NCBI RefSeq assembly: GCF_035083965.1
Contig: NC_089723.1
Span: 33,917,193-33,981,192, forward strand
From: Branchiostoma lanceolatum
Taxonomy: Eukaryota > Chordata > Leptocardii > Amphioxiformes > Branchiostomatidae
DNA: 64,000 bases
Direction: 5' to 3'
Part shown: piece after piece, positions 1-12,427 of the stretch
How positions within the stretch are numbered: the first letter of the stretch is position 1
Layout of the letters: each line of letters opens with the position of its first letter
Notes under the pieces: model-generated
Database searches by the model: none
What the model was told of the DNA's origin: nothing
What the model saw: only the letters and a program-made list of their open reading frames with translations
Position numbers and translations under genes: made by a program

Positions 1-828
1 ACACTGCAACCTTTGGCAGACGAGGAAGGCGCATTTGTGCCATTTTTTCTCTTAAACACTTGTATTCAACTTCAACTTCTGAGTGAAAGGCACAAATCGT
101 TGAACTGTTTGATCGGTGTAAACATATATATATCTTCTTGCCAACCCCGCCCCCAAAGATGTCAAAACACTGCCCACTCTGAGTCTCTTGGGTTTCTTGA
201 TGTCCAACAATTTAGGTCAGTCGACGTGCGATGGACGGATATCACTGACCAAAGTGCTGTTGTGGAAATTGAAAGAGTTCTAGAAATAGAGATATTGTAT
301 CATTTGGTCTCGCAGTTCAATACTAGATCTTACTAGTACGGTTGCCGCCTTTGAATGCGTTCTATAAAGAGAAGGTCGTTTCTACTATCAACTTTCTGTC
401 CTGTTTGATTTTCAAAATGGTAAGACACCGATCGTCAGTAGGAAGTCCACTAGCACTTCCGTATTGTCTCCAAGTAGATTTTAGGAACGAAGATCGTAAC
501 ATGCTTTCAAACACGTCTCGCGTTTCTGACACACAGGACTTCCAGAGTTAGAAAGTGACTATTTTCTTCCCAGCATCTGCTTGGAGATTAACCCCCAATT
601 AACATTAATCCTCCAGGTTACATAAATCCGCCACAAAAAACAGCGGGTTTGAGATATCTCTAGTGCAGCACCCCCAGGTATGCACAGTTTAGACATACAG
701 GAGTGTATTATCCTGGGGGACTTTGGGTTGGAGGTCTGTATCTTTTCAGGGTGGCGGAATTATGTACCCTGGTGGAAATATGTTAGTAGATTACGGTTAC
801 CGCCATTTCCCCCATGATTTCATTCCAG
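1..828 (+). other. 5' flank / intron of the first SLC17 gene
   Basis: No coding exon is supported here. The stretch from about 80 to 320 is alignable with about 12210-12390 upstream of the second SLC17 copy (shared segments such as TATATCTTCTTGCCAACCC and ACCAAAGTGCTGTT), so it belongs to the tandemly duplicated unit and is probably intron. About 480 bp from 320 to 800 are absent from the other copy and look inserted. They contain a small element ending in CATCTGCTTGGAGATTA and a CCCCCAGG/CCTGGGGG inverted pair. If the gene has a short first exon like the candidate at 11444-11461, it lies left of the window. Confidence 0.6.
466..590. repeat. Short foldback element (CTTGGAGATTA family)
   Basis: The left end reads TCTCCAAGTAGATTTTAGGA and the right end CATCTGCTTGGAGATTA, which are inverted relatives. 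The same end motif recurs at 35022-35178, 42583-42760, and as partial copies near 53630 and 61545, so this is a dispersed MITE-like family. It lies in a segment missing from the paralogous copy B. Confidence 0.45.
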
Positions 829-3800
829 ACGCAGGGATGTGTTCACGCCCGCCATATCCTGGTGGTGGCCTGGTTCTGGGCCTTCGCAAATGTGTACATC
901 CTGAGAACCAACCTCAGCGTCGCCATCGTCTCCATGGTCAAGAGTAACTTCTCGGCATCGGCGGCCAGCGAGTGTACCGGTGCACAGAACAACACGCCCC
1001 CTGCCGGCTGGAGCGTGAGTTGAGGGGAAAATTTCTTGGTTATAGGATTTTGGATTGGGGGTTTGGGACATCATCTAAACTGTATCTCTATTTTTCATGG
1101 AGAAAACTAGGTCATCATGTCTACCTGTTTCATTTCTGTTTTTAGTTTTGTGACATTCTAGATTTGGAAATGAATGATAAATGTGAGTACACTACTAGGT
1201 ACCTGAAACAGCATCATGCTTTACAAAGGAAGGCAAAAGAACAAGACGAAGTGTTTGAAACATGTTGCTCATGAAAACTGCGCAGAACTAGAAAGATTGT
1301 GTTGGGTGAAGTTAAGAAGTACATGACTCATGAATAAGGATAATTTTAGCTTAGTTATATTATAGCAGATCAAGAGCATTCACATAACAAACTTTAATAT
1401 AGGTTATAAATGATGATATTGTATTAACAAGGAGGTTGGTATTACCAAAGACCAACAGTGTAAACGAACGATGGCAGTCTTGTCAGTGCAGTTGAATTAG
1501 TCTATGGGATGTCAAGCTACAAATGTGGCCAATAAGAACCTTTTCTGAACTTGAAGTTTCTAATACTGCTTCATGTACAATGTCTGCATCACAGGAAGAC
1601 GGCGAGTTTGAGTGGGATGAGTGGGCCCAGGGCCAGGTGCTGTCCGGGTACTTCTACGGCTACGTCTGCACGCAGATATTTGGCGGGTGGCTGGAGACAA
1701 GACTTGGCGGAAAGATAGTATGTGGTGGGTACCGACATTCACAAGGTTGTTTTCAAACACAGGAATTACACAAAATATCTATTGTATTTAAAATAGCCTT
1801 ATAGGTCTATTTCTTCATGCCTACAAATTGTATGCCATCGCGTATGTATTACAGACGCAAACCGGTGAATGGCAGTCTCTGAAGATGACTTAAATTGATA
1901 CCAAGAGGCTATGATATCCGTATTCATATTGAATCTCCGGGTCACACAGTTTCGTTGGGTGTGTTAATATTCTGGATATCGAACATGATTACTTTGTGAG
2001 AGGAGTAAAGGAGGCAATCTTCATCAGGGCGCTCTAAACCTCTCTCAGCCGGGACGAGGGACGATATCGACTTCCGACGACATTTGACCCAGTGCTGACG
2101 TCATACGTACAGAAAGAGGACTGAGCGATGCAATCCAAAATTCCGGCGAGTCCAATTTCTGAGTTGGAGAACAGTTTATTTCTTCATAACCAATGATATT
2201 GCGCCCTTCAATCCAGGTACCAGTCAGCTGTTAGGAGGCCTGTTCACGTTACTGACCCCAGTAGCGGCGCGGGGCGGAGTGTATGCTCTCCTCGCAATCA
2301 GGATTCTGGTGGGCTTTGTCGCGGTATGGGGCAGTTTTGTGACATAATACTCATCTTACCTTAGGTCTTCCTGTGCCTACAGGCGCATTGGCAGCAAGTT
2401 ACAGTATGTGTCTTTTTTAATAAGGCATGTCAGTCATATCTCAATCAATCAATCGATCGATCGATTTCAATCAACCAACCAACCAACCAACCAAATAACT
2501 AATCAATCAATCAACCAACCAACCAACCAACCAATCAATCAATCTCAATCAACCAACCGATCGATCAATCAATCAATCTTTACTTGAAATAGAAACTCAC
2601 TTACTTATGCTAAGGTCACAATTCCCAACCCGGCGCCTGGCCAGGCAGTTTGCGGGAACGAAAAGTATGATATGAACGACAACAAAACACACAAAAAAGT
2701 GCAATCTTGAGCACCATTTTTGTATATTCTTGATATGAATTGTTTAATTTTCGTCCACGCCAATAGCCCGGCCGGGCCCCGATTTGGAAATCTGACCTTA
2801 GCATTACTTGGGACCTTTGCCCGGTCGGAGCATAGGCCACCGATGTTCCTCCATTGGACTCGTCTCTGGGCCTTCTTTCGGAGGTCGCGGGAAATTAAAG
2901 CTTGCAGACAGATAAAAGAGCTCTCGTAAAACAATCAATTCAGAACTCTTGATGTTTTAGAAGGGTATACATGTACATGTAGTTATACTGTAAACAATCA
3001 CGTCTGTTACAGGGCATAACGTACCCGACACATCATGGCATGTGGGGTAAATGGGCACCTATCTACGAGAGGAGCAGGCTCATGTCTATAACCATGGCGG
3101 GTAAGTCAGCTACAGTTCTTACAAACCTAGTAGACCTTACGAAAGTCGCTGTGCTTTTGTTGTGTCAATATAATGAAGATCTTCTTCTTCTCTAAATGCT
3201 TGAAATTTTCTGACAACTATTGGTGTATAGTTTGAATGTCAATAGTACATGTCGAGTTTGTGGAATTAGTTTTTGACTGACAACTTTTCAAGAAGACACA
3301 ACTTGAAGTGCCGCAAACACAACGTCCTGATCTTCAGCTTGAGGGCTGTATTAGAAACCTGTGCTGTGTTTATTTTACGTAAGGACAGGTAATGAGACAT
3401 GATCTTTTCCACTTAGGTGCGAACTTCGGGACAGTGATTGTTCTGCCGCTCTCTGGATACCTAGCGGACACGTACGGCTGGGAATCTGTCTTCTACGTCA
3501 CAGGTAAGTCATTCAACTTTCACGGTCAAGTACCAGTTCGGGATTCTTACCACGACAGAGGGTGATGAGGTTTTGGGTCTTAAAGAATGCATTGCTCATA
3601 ATGTTCGGAGATCGCATCTCCACAAAGAATATGGGAGAGCAGTGCAAAGTTCATTCAAGGACACGTCGTTTGTAGACATCGTACGATCGTCATTCGATCG
3701 GAAATTGAGGACATTCTTGGGATAGTCGCCCATGTGTCCTGCAAAATTCGTCTGTCTTGTTACAGAAAAGTCTGTTGTAGACCCTTGCCGGCAGTTGGTT

Positions 3801-6800
3801 CTGACACAGCTTGCTTTAAACTTCTACTGAAGGCATCAAAACCGTACGACGACCTAAGACGAATGTGACCGCGTCGTTTGGAATGCCGGTCTAACCTAAG
3901 ATTGTGTATGTTTCAGGCTGCATCCCCATCCTGTGGTTCGTGTTCTGGGTCATCTTCGTGTACGACTCTCCCTCCAGTCACCCAAGGATCGACCCGGAGG
4001 AGGCCAAGTACATCGAAAGTCACATCGAGACCAGAGAAGTGGTAAGAGACCAAACGTGTCAGTTGATATTGCATTAACAGAAACCTGTACTTTTAACTAT
4101 CGTACAAAACACTCAAGATTTGTTAGGAAATGTCATTTAATGAACGACTATAAAGTAAGCTGTCAGCCACCAGAGAGCCTGTGCCAGACGTAGACATCGC
4201 CCTTAAATCTTTGTTCGCAGAGCCAAGCCACAGAGAAGAGTGAGAAGAAAATAGGGTATAGAAAATCATACGAAACGTTCTTCCAATGATACAATTCATG
4301 TAAAATTTCCCCTGTACTAGAAAAGTCCGCCCGTCCCATGGCTGAAAGTGGCCCGATGTGTGCCGCTCTGGGCCATCGTGATCGGCCATACCTGCTCCAA
4401 CTGGGGCTTCTACACCATGCTGACCAACCTGCCCACCTACCTGAAGCAGATCCTGGGATTCGACATCAAGGCGGTACGTAGTAGAAGCTCCTGTCACACA
4501 TGGCCGACCATGGCCTCCCGACATAGACCCTCCCAGACCATGCAAGGAAACTAGTTGTGAGGAAGGTCATCTGCGTTGGTCGGCGAGATTGCCTACTAAT
4601 CTTTACACGTCGTCTGTGACCGCCAACTATATATATCGAGAAATCAAGGTCGGGAAAGTCATATTCTTCTTGTATACAATTATAGCTGGAGCTAGAATAG
4701 GATGGAATCCAGGCTATTCCCAACCTAACCGATCCTAACCCAGTGCAGACCTTGGAACAGTGTCGTTGGAAGGTCCCGAATCCGTGACAGGAGCTTCACG
4801 CAGGTCGTGCTGGTTAGGTGTAGCGCTGACATAACAGTTTAGTAAAACAGTTTATCTCAAGGGAGACGTCAATAGTAGAATATTATGTTTCGATGCCGTA
4901 ACGTTTTACCGCAGAAAATTCTATTCAGCCATAATATGAATCATTAAAAAAAATCTCCATGAAATGACGTTTGCACTTTGCTTGTTTGTTTCTTAAAAAA
5001 TTTAGAACGGTTTCCTGTCTGCCCTTCCTCACCTGGCCCTGATGCTGTTCGTGATGACCGGAGGATTCGTCACTGACTACATCAGGAAACACTGGGTCAG
5101 CACCCTCACCGCCCGCAGGATCATGACTTTCCTCGGTACGTACAATGTATGACGGGACAGAGCCTCTCAAGCGGACTAAACAATATACCTCGAGGAGGAT
5201 CTGCTTTATGCTGAGGTCACGATTCCATTGGAACCTGGGGCCCGACCGAACAATTAGCGGGAACAAAAAGAATGATATTAAAAAAAAAATGCCAAAAATA
5301 ATCTTTCGCACCATTTGTGTATATTCGTGATATGAATTGTTTAATTTTCGTTCGCGAAAACAGCCCGACCGGGCCCCGGTTTGGAAAACTGACCTTAGCA
5401 TAACCAGGCTGAGATTTCCAGTTTTGTAGGCGTGACGTCCAATCAACGGTTATCAGCCAATCAGAGAATCACCTAGATGTTTTCTTTGGGTAAAGCTGAT
5501 TCTCTGATTGGCTGACAGCTGGTTTGAGGTAATGTCCACAATATTGGAAAGCTCAGCCCGGTTTAGCCTGCCCAAGGTATATTGTATAGGCCGAGGGTGA
5601 GGCTCTGCATAGGAGAATGGGTAGGAAGAGGTGGAAAGCAGGGAGAAATAGATAAAGGTACCGAATACATGAAAAGAAATGGGATCTATATGATAAATTT
5701 AACATCAAAAATCATCATAATTATATACAATGCAAACTTAAACCGCATGCCTAGGTTAGATAACACCAGAAAACAGCACTCGCAAATACTACTGAACAGT
5801 GTATTCTACCTCCATGTCATATCATACTAGGCCAAATCCCACCGGCCATTTTCTTCGTGTTGGCGGGATACGTGGGCTGTGACAGGGCTGCAGGTGTGGC
5901 GATGCTCGCCCTGTCTGTGGCGTTTGGAGGACTGGCTGTCCCTGGATTTAAGGTATACTGTAGCGATTATGATCGATCCTACATTAGCATGGTATATGAA
6001 ATAAGGCTATCTACCATTATTAGATGACGTCGACCAATCAGAAGCCTTCATTGCCCATGTGTTATGACGCCATAACACACCTGTTCGACCGTTCCTTTAT
6101 GTAGAGGGGGAGGTTATCTTTTTGTTAACATTCGTATAATTTTTTTTGTTCCCAAAAATGTTTACTATCTTAGAATAAATCAAATATTTTGTAAGCATAT
6201 GACAACATAGCATAAGCCATTTCAATACAAGTCAAATCTAAACGGGCGGAAAGAAAACAGTATTCAGACACCCAGCAGGGAGGAATGACGATAATAGATA
6301 ATAGAATAGATTTGAAAAAGATTTGACATGCCAAGATTGCAATGTTATTAAATATTATCTGTGGACATTTTGGTTTTCAAAATGAAATCTATCATCCTTT
6401 GTACAAAAAGGACAAATGTAAATTCTGAAATTCTTAGTATAAGGGATCTATGCGTCATACAGGAATTGTGTACTCTTTTAAGGGTCAGGTTGGATAGGCA
6501 ATATGATAATAACGTTAATGACCCGCCTATTCCTCGGTGTATAATATATGGTGAAATAACGCCTGGCCATGTGCTATAACCACCTCATAAAACCACCGCG
6601 TTCGCTTCGCTCACTCTGTGGTTTTATTCAGTGGTTATAGCACATGGGTAGGCGTTATGACACCATATACATCTCAGGGCGGGTCATTAACCCTTAATTA
6701 ACGAATGACGACCATAGCATGGCAAGGACACGAGATATCAAAACCAGAACGTTTACTGCAGTATCTTAGAAAGACGCCATATTCGGACTTGTTCTTCGTC

Positions 6801-8093
6801 TTGCCAGCACCTACCCATAGACCAAATATAAAGATCCATCAGCACATTCTTGTGTTATGCTGTCCACAAACAAACAAACTAGATATACCCTAATTCGCAG
6901 AAAAAGAGGGTCGAGGGAGGGGTGAATGGTGGCAGTTTGGAAACTCGTGTTCTTGGTACAACTTGTAGGTTTTCAATGTTACTCATAATTCCTAAAAGAT
7001 TGACGTCATGCGGCAAATCATCAAGGTCGGCGCTGGGCATAGCCGTGACGACTGATAGCCCATACAACATGTTATACAGGCTATGTTATAACCTAGCACT
7101 GCAAGCAAGAGAAGCCCTTCTTCAGTCGCCACGGGTAGTATGAGATCAGTACGACACTGATACTTGGTCTAAAATATCGATTTGAATTACAGTATACGTT
7201 ATGATAGACAAAGGCGCCATGTGTTGTTTTCAGTTGTCCCATGTTGAGTTGGCCCCCCGGTTCGGAGGAATCCTGTACGGCATCACCAACACGTTTGGTA
7301 ACATCCCCGGCTTCGTCACACCGCTGGTGGTCGGCGCACTCACCAACAATAATGTAAGTCAGTCTGATATTGTCATCTATTTGTGTTCATGTTAGATATA
7401 ACGTTATATCTAATTCGTTAGAATCAACGTTGGAGCACGGCCAGAGGTTAAATCATTTTGCACTTGCCAACCGGTTTACAGCCGAAAATAGGAGACTCTA
7501 AATATTAGTATCTCACTGGACTGGAGCGCCTTGGTGACCTCCCTGCGACCTAAATTGGATTTGTGTTACCCTTGACTTTCTATTGGGAATATGATGCAAA
7601 CTGTACAAAGGGGATCTATTCGTCTTTTTATCCTGATTCGTGTACCCAAACCCTGACATGATTAATCCACAAAACGCGAACGCCCAAAACTGCATGATTT
7701 TCTACGTACTTCTCTGCGAGGGTTTGCTATTTGCCTCCAGCTCAGAACGGATTCTCCCAAATTGATCATTTATCTCTCAAACCACTGCAGGAGGTAAATT
7801 ATTTTGGACATCATGGAGCATAGTATAGTAGGCTTATCAACCTTAACGTATGGTTTTCTTGAACACTTTTCGCCCTCCAGCAAACCCGGGAGGCGTGGCA
7901 GACGGTGTTCTGGATCGGCGCGGGTATCTACGTGTTCGGCGGGCTGGTGGTACTGGTGTTCCTGCGGACGGACGTCCAGGAATGGGCCAAGGACCCGGAG
8001 GGAGAAAAGGGCCCGGAGGGAGAAAAGGGCCCGGAACCCGGCGATCTCGCTTCTGACAATACTTCAACAAGAAGCAGCACAACTCGTCTGTAA
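829..8093 (+). CDS. SLC17A5-like: Sialin-like SLC17 anion transporter, copy A (5' end outside window)
   Basis: Major-facilitator transporter of the SLC17 family (sialin, vesicular glutamate and type I phosphate transporters), expected in lysosomal, vesicle or plasma membrane and moving organic anions with H+ or Na+. Visible coding exons: 829-1014, 1595-1724, 2217-2323, 3013-3100, 3417-3503, 3917-4041, 4321-4473, 5006-5135, 5831-5952, 7234-7353, 7881-8093. Their phases agree and they join to 486 residues, close to human sialin (495). Family signatures in order: NVYILRTNLSVAIVSMV in TM1 with the conserved Arg; GYFYGYVCTQIFGG; PTHHGMWGKWAP (the His matches a conserved sialin position); LPTYLKQILGF; LYGITNTFGNIPGFVTP. 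The hydrophilic C-tail carries a 6-residue GPEGEK tandem repeat absent from copy B. The initiator exon is not visible; 829 is the first supported acceptor (CATTCCAG/ACG). The substrate cannot be told from sequence. Confidence 0.9.
2441..2580. repeat. CAAT/CAAC/CGAT tetranucleotide array
   Basis: Imperfect tandem tetranucleotides (ATCA, ACCA, GATC) in the intron after exon 3 of SLC17 copy A. Copy B keeps only a short remnant at about 13430-13455, so the array expanded or contracted after the gene duplication. Confidence 0.85.
2605..2806. mobile_element. Foldback MITE, copy 1 (TTATGCTAAGGTCA ends)
   Basis: About 202 bp bounded by TTATGCTAAGGTCA and TGACCTTAGCATTA, inverted terminal repeats. 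The interior matches the element at 5206-5403, including CACCATTT, GTGTATATTC and GATATGAATTGTTTAATTTT. It is absent at the equivalent place in SLC17 copy B, where the flanking CTTACTTAC runs straight into TTCCTCCA, so it inserted after the duplication, together with about 35 bp of adjacent sequence. Confidence 0.75.
4484..4797. mobile_element. Dispersed ~310-bp element, copy 1 (GAAGCTCCTGTCAC ends)
   Basis: Perfect 14-bp inverted ends, GAAGCTCCTGTCAC at the left and GTGACAGGAGCTTC at the right. A decayed copy sits at the same intron position in SLC17 copy B (about 15463-15740) and an independent copy at about 31200-31509 inside BCL3. The shared intronic position means insertion preceded the SLC17 duplication. 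Confidence 0.7.
5206..5403. mobile_element. Foldback MITE, copy 2 (TTATGCTRAGGTCA ends)
   Basis: Second member of the element at 2605-2806: TTATGCTGAGGTCA at the left and TGACCTTAGCATAA at the right, with the same interior order. It lies in the intron after exon 8 of SLC17 copy A. Copy B has no counterpart. Confidence 0.75.
5441..5525. repeat. Inverted repeat (hairpin) in SLC17 copy A intron 8
   Basis: The arms CAGCCAATCAGAGAATCA and TGATTCTCTGATTGGCTG are perfect reverse complements separated by about 35 bp. Only the right arm is preserved in copy B (around 16148-16175). Confidence 0.75.
6514..6691. mobile_element. Foldback MITE with nested inverted repeats
   Basis: The outer ends GTTAATGACCCGCC and GGCGGGTCATTAAC are exact reverse complements. 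Inner arms such as CATGTGCTATAACCAC and GTGGTTATAGCACATG also pair, so almost the whole 178 bp folds on itself. It lies in the intron after exon 9 of SLC17 copy A. The matching intron of copy B is about 730 bp shorter and lacks it. Confidence 0.8.
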
Positions 8094-8681
8094 ACGTTAC
8101 ATGATAACTCTTAAATAATCGCTGAATAGTTTAAAGTTGGTAATTCAATGGTCAACAAATCTAGACTTATGGAAATGGTTAAACTGTTCTCCAACTCAAA
8201 CATTTTCGACTGAATCCCTAAGTTTTCATCAGCTCTCTGACCCAATCGCTCTGGACACGTGACTTGTCGCACATGTGACGTCAGCAAAGGGTCAAAGGTT
8301 GTTCAGGGTCGATATCGCCCCATGAACTTTGTTAACCACTAGGACTTTATCAACCAATGGTGTGAATGTTTCAACGTAATTCAAATGATACTTGTAACAA
8401 AGCTCTACCCTAACCAGGTATTTGTGTGTAAGAACTGTATCATCCTAGGAGATCTAATGAATATGGATCATAATCAACTAAAAGACTGAGGTCTCTGTAA
8501 CAAGTGGCTGGATTGTAGTAGATCAAAGGTAGATTGAAAGTTAGGTTATGGCTTGTCTCTACTAGTAACTGTTAATGTAACTGGTGATTATTCTACTAAC
8601 TTAGATCATACTTAGTAAATACATGTATATCATAAATCAAAGTATTGTAAGATCTAACCAATAGCTACTTTTCCATTTATG

Positions 8682-8687
8682 AATAAA
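8682..8687 (+). terminator. Poly(A) signal of SLC17 copy A
   Basis: AATAAA about 590 bp after the stop codon, inside sequence conserved between the two paralogs. In copy B the same position reads AACAAA (about 18424-18429), so copy B probably uses another signal. Confidence 0.55.
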
Positions 8688-9229
8688 GACAAAGATTTGG
8701 TACGTTTTCAACTTTTAATTCAAGGGGAAATATAGCAAAGTCAAAGACTACACATATATACCTGAATGTTGTCCATCATGTCAAGACCTAATAATGTATA
8801 TGAGCAATATGAAAATGATCAAATGATCTGGGCAATATAAACGTTGAGCAAAGACAAAGGGCTGAAAGTCAAGGAAAGTTTTCTGTTGTGCAGAGAAGCC
8901 CTAAAGGAAATGGCTTGCCGACTGGATTGGAGGTTGCTCTCTACAGCAAAAATAGGGATGCTTACTTTCAGGGAGTAGCTCTACATATTACTATTATTGG
9001 TTGACGTAAGGTCATTAGTAACGCCAGAGATTCCTGCGCAAGACTGTGCTAGAGTCGTTACTGCCATGATCCTTTACGCAGAAACGTTACATCGACACCA
9101 CTAAAAATGTGACCGGTACCGCTTAAATGGCCTTCCTGTAAACAAGTAGCCATTTATTAACTTGTCGACTCCAAATGTGTGCCCCATGTAGGCATAGCTA
9201 TCTTCTGATGCAGGGTGAGTTTGCATACA

Positions 9230-10985
9230 TGATGTAGGATATGTCTACAACATGTTGATTACCTTCGCCGGGAATGTATACATTCGCGGTAAGGTTATGT
9301 TATCGGTTACGCCAGCTGTAAAGTGGGTCCGTATGTATGTCGAGATCATAAGTCGAGAGAACTTTGACGGATCTTGCTGATTTTTGATAGGTAAGTGGCG
9401 GCTGTGGGAACGAAGGTCAAGTTCGAAAATGGTTAACCTGGCGTTTTTCTAAAGTGCTCCAGTGGACTTTTTTTGTTAGTGTGTTTGTATGTAGACAACA
9501 TAACTCGACGTATTGATGATGGATCTGCATGATTTTTGGTGGGTACGTAGAGATTGCGAAAACAAAGCTCAAGTTCAAAAATGGGTCACCTGGCATTTTC
9601 CTGCGGTACTGCAGTGGGCTGTTTATGTATGCGTATTTGTTTGTTGACAGGGTAACTCGAGAAGCTGTTGATGGTTGTGCATGATATTTAGTGAATAGGT
9701 AGATTTATGAAAGGGGAAGGTCAAGTTCGATGATGGGCCTCCTAGCGGGTTCTTTGGGTACTGCAGTGTAGCTTCAAAGTTTGAGGTCGAATTTTCTGCA
9801 AGTACTACGGTCATGATTTTTGTGTGGTAGATAGTCCATGCCACATAAAGTAAGTTGAGCACGTTTGGGCCCTCTAGCGGCTTGTTTGGAGCTGCAGCGG
9901 GTGTTTTTAATTTATTTGTTTTGACCTTGGGACATGAATAAGTAGACTTATGGTCAACGGATCGTCTTGACTTATGGTATGTAGATACCTCGATTAATGA
10001 TTTACATAATTGAATATTCATTATGCAAATCAGGAGCTAATTTGCATAATTAGCAAGGAAAGTTTATAAATCTGCTGCCTTTCAAAATAGGACTCTCAAA
10101 CATGTGACATATATAGCTGAAAAAGAGAGAGGTATCGATAGATACCAATAATGCTAGTAGCTACCTATTTTGCATAATTAATGAGAAAAAAAATTGAAAA
10201 TACCACAATAGTAAATGATTGGAATTTCATTCTTGTATCATTAGGAAGCTAAGTAAAGGTGAACAATATCAGACAAAAATCAAGCATGACAAGGCCTCAT
10301 TAACATAATTTATAAGGAAATGTCTACAATTCCCTTTCAATTTGCTATTTTTAAGTCTATATATTCAGGTTAAGTTGCACTGACAGTTGACCTAGTTTAC
10401 CGGAGCAGGCTCCCTGTGAGACGTCCCTGGAGGACACATGTGATACTTTACTTGCCTGGTGCAGGGCTCTGTTGGGAGAACTCGTGTAGGTATAGGTATG
10501 GGTTTGTTTTAAACTTTGAAAGAGAATAGCTCAAGAAGGTGATGACGGATCGTCATGATTTGTAGGGATGTACATAGTTTGAGTGATGATTTACATGATC
10601 GTATAAGAATCATGCAAATCAGGATCTGTGATGTGAAAAAGTATACAAACCCTTGCATTCCATTGTAGTCAAACACGTGACATGTAACTGAGAAAGAGAG
10701 GAATATTGATAGATATCAATTATGCAAATGAATACCTAATTTGAATTGCATAATCTATGACAAAATACTATACTTCCAGAGTGGTAAATGATGGGATTTC
10801 ATTCTTGTGGCGTTTGGGAGATAATCAAATGTGGACGTTATCAGACATAAATCATGATGGCCTCATTTACATAATATATGAGGAAATGCTACAATGGCCC
10901 TCTTTTCTAGGATTTTACTTTAATGCTGTATTTTGTGTAGAGAAATTGATCACTTGAAATTCATGCAATTGAGGACCTTATTTAC
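9230..10985 (+). repeat. Interspersed repeat with ATTTGCATAATTA modules, orientation 1
   Basis: Successive degenerate blocks share the phrases AAGGTCAAGTTCGA, TACTGCAGTG and TTTGCATAATTAGC, and blocks at about 9950-10330 and 10580-10980 repeat one another. The reverse complement of the same family occurs at about 49880-50790, where GGGGGCCCAAA and CTGCAGTACC blocks are followed by a shared terminus. No transposase or reverse transcriptase frame is visible. Confidence 0.6.
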
Positions 10986-11443
10986 ATACTGAGTGATAAG
11001 CATTCACTCGAAAAGGCTAACATCAGTCGGCGAAGGTATGAGGTCGTGGAACTCTAGTTGTCTTTGATAAGCGAAGTTGTCTTCTTGACATATATGCAAA
11101 CTATCCAAAGTTGGGTCTAGTTTAAAGACAGTGAAAACTCATGACGTTTATGACAGTGTTTACTCCAGAAAAGCATCCAATGGTTTGAGTTTATCCAGAT
11201 CCACAATTTGCTTAACAACATACAAGTACATTACAGCTTATCTTCCTGTGATTGTCCTTTGTTCGACCCAACAGACCTTTAACTTGTTCAATTCTGTTAA
11301 TGATTGTCACGGACTAAACCTGATGCAAGATCTGAACAAGAGAGTGTTAGGTGCACTTTGTCACCACAATACAACAGACACAGAAAGAGCTGGGAAAGAC
11401 TGCAAGAGTCGCCCTGTTGTACACAAACAGAAAATCTTGCAGA

Positions 11444-11461
11444 ATGGAGTGCATAAAGAAG
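11444..11461 (+). CDS. Candidate first coding exon of SLC17 copy B
   Basis: A short exon could encode MECIKK: ATG at 11444, ending AAG before GTAAGG (11462), in phase 0, which is the phase required by the exon at 12428. The joined start would be MECIKK followed by TQGCVHARHIL. This is only a splice-site and phase argument. Sialin usually has a longer N-terminus, and no paralogous exon can be compared because copy A is cut by the window edge. Another upstream exon is possible. Confidence 0.28.
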
Positions 11462-12427
11462 GTAAGGGCATCAAGATACCTTACGTTTTATATTGGCAAA
11501 AATACACCAGACTAGTTTATGTTGTGGTGTTGTATTGTGTGTGTGTACGGGTCAATTATGTAGGGTAGTACAAATGTCAACGGCTTGAAACATTCCACAT
11601 TTGTTATATCTGAAACACTGAAAACATCTAAAAACAAGAATGATAAATTTTCACCATTTGACTTAAAAACGTAAAAATGTTGTTTTTAGGCTTTATTCAT
11701 TCGCACATATAAAAAAAGTGAAGTAATTGAAAGTATCTATAAAAACGTGCAGGAGGAAAGAAGTCTGCAAGGCTTATACGAAACCCTCCTCCATTTAGCT
11801 TCGCAAATAACAATTATGATACAAGTGTGTTTAATGTAAGATGAAATAACGAACAAAGGTATAACAAATTAAAAGCCGAATACGGATCGGGAGATTGCAA
11901 ATTAAGAATAAGCCATCAATTATTAGCGGTGATAAAATTTAAAGAACAAGAAAATACATATGAATACCATACTCAAAATGAGTACAACTGAGAATTTCGC
12001 AATTGAAAAGAACATAAGAAACAAATATATGGCAAAAAAGATAATTACTGATGACATATTTCAGATTAAGCGTAAGAAATTCATTATTAAGGAAGACAAG
12101 AAATATTGCAATACGATAATAACATACTCAAAATGAAAACAACTGGGGTATTTCACCGAACATTACTGTAAGTCATGACGACCAAACAAGAAACAGTGAA
12201 AAACTCGAACTCCTACTTATGAGTGAAGCACGACAGAAATCATTGAACTGTTTAATCAGTGTAAACATGTATATCTTCTTGCCAACCCTCGCTCTCCTGG
12301 GTTTGTTGAAGTCCTGAAAGTGCAAATGAATGAATATCATACCAAAGTGCTGTTATGGAAAGAATTTGAAAGATAGAGATATTGTAGCAGCCATCAAATA
12401 AACATTTCCCCCATGGTTTCATTCCAG

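Larger units (their letters stand above)
8094..12427 (+). other. 3' UTR of copy A, repeats, and upstream region of copy B
   Basis: 8094 to about 8960 aligns with 17744-18690 and is 3' UTR or flank of the duplicated unit. About 9230-10980 is interspersed repeat (separate entry). 11130-11570 is open on the plus strand but has no recognisable domain. 11690-12180 is AT-rich. About 12210-12420 is the duplicated intron sequence shared with the first 330 bp of the window. Confidence 0.6.

Noticed and set aside
4925-5446. 173-residue minus-strand frame in SLC17 copy A, sharing RKLNNSYHEYT-like text with one at 2616-2840
   Set aside because: The similarity comes from two copies of the same foldback MITE plus antisense of exon 8, not from a protein gene.
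11131-11568. 145-residue open frame upstream of SLC17 copy B
   Set aside because: No recognisable domain or splice context in this frame; only a short alternate-frame segment at 11444-11461 was kept as a weak first-exon candidate.
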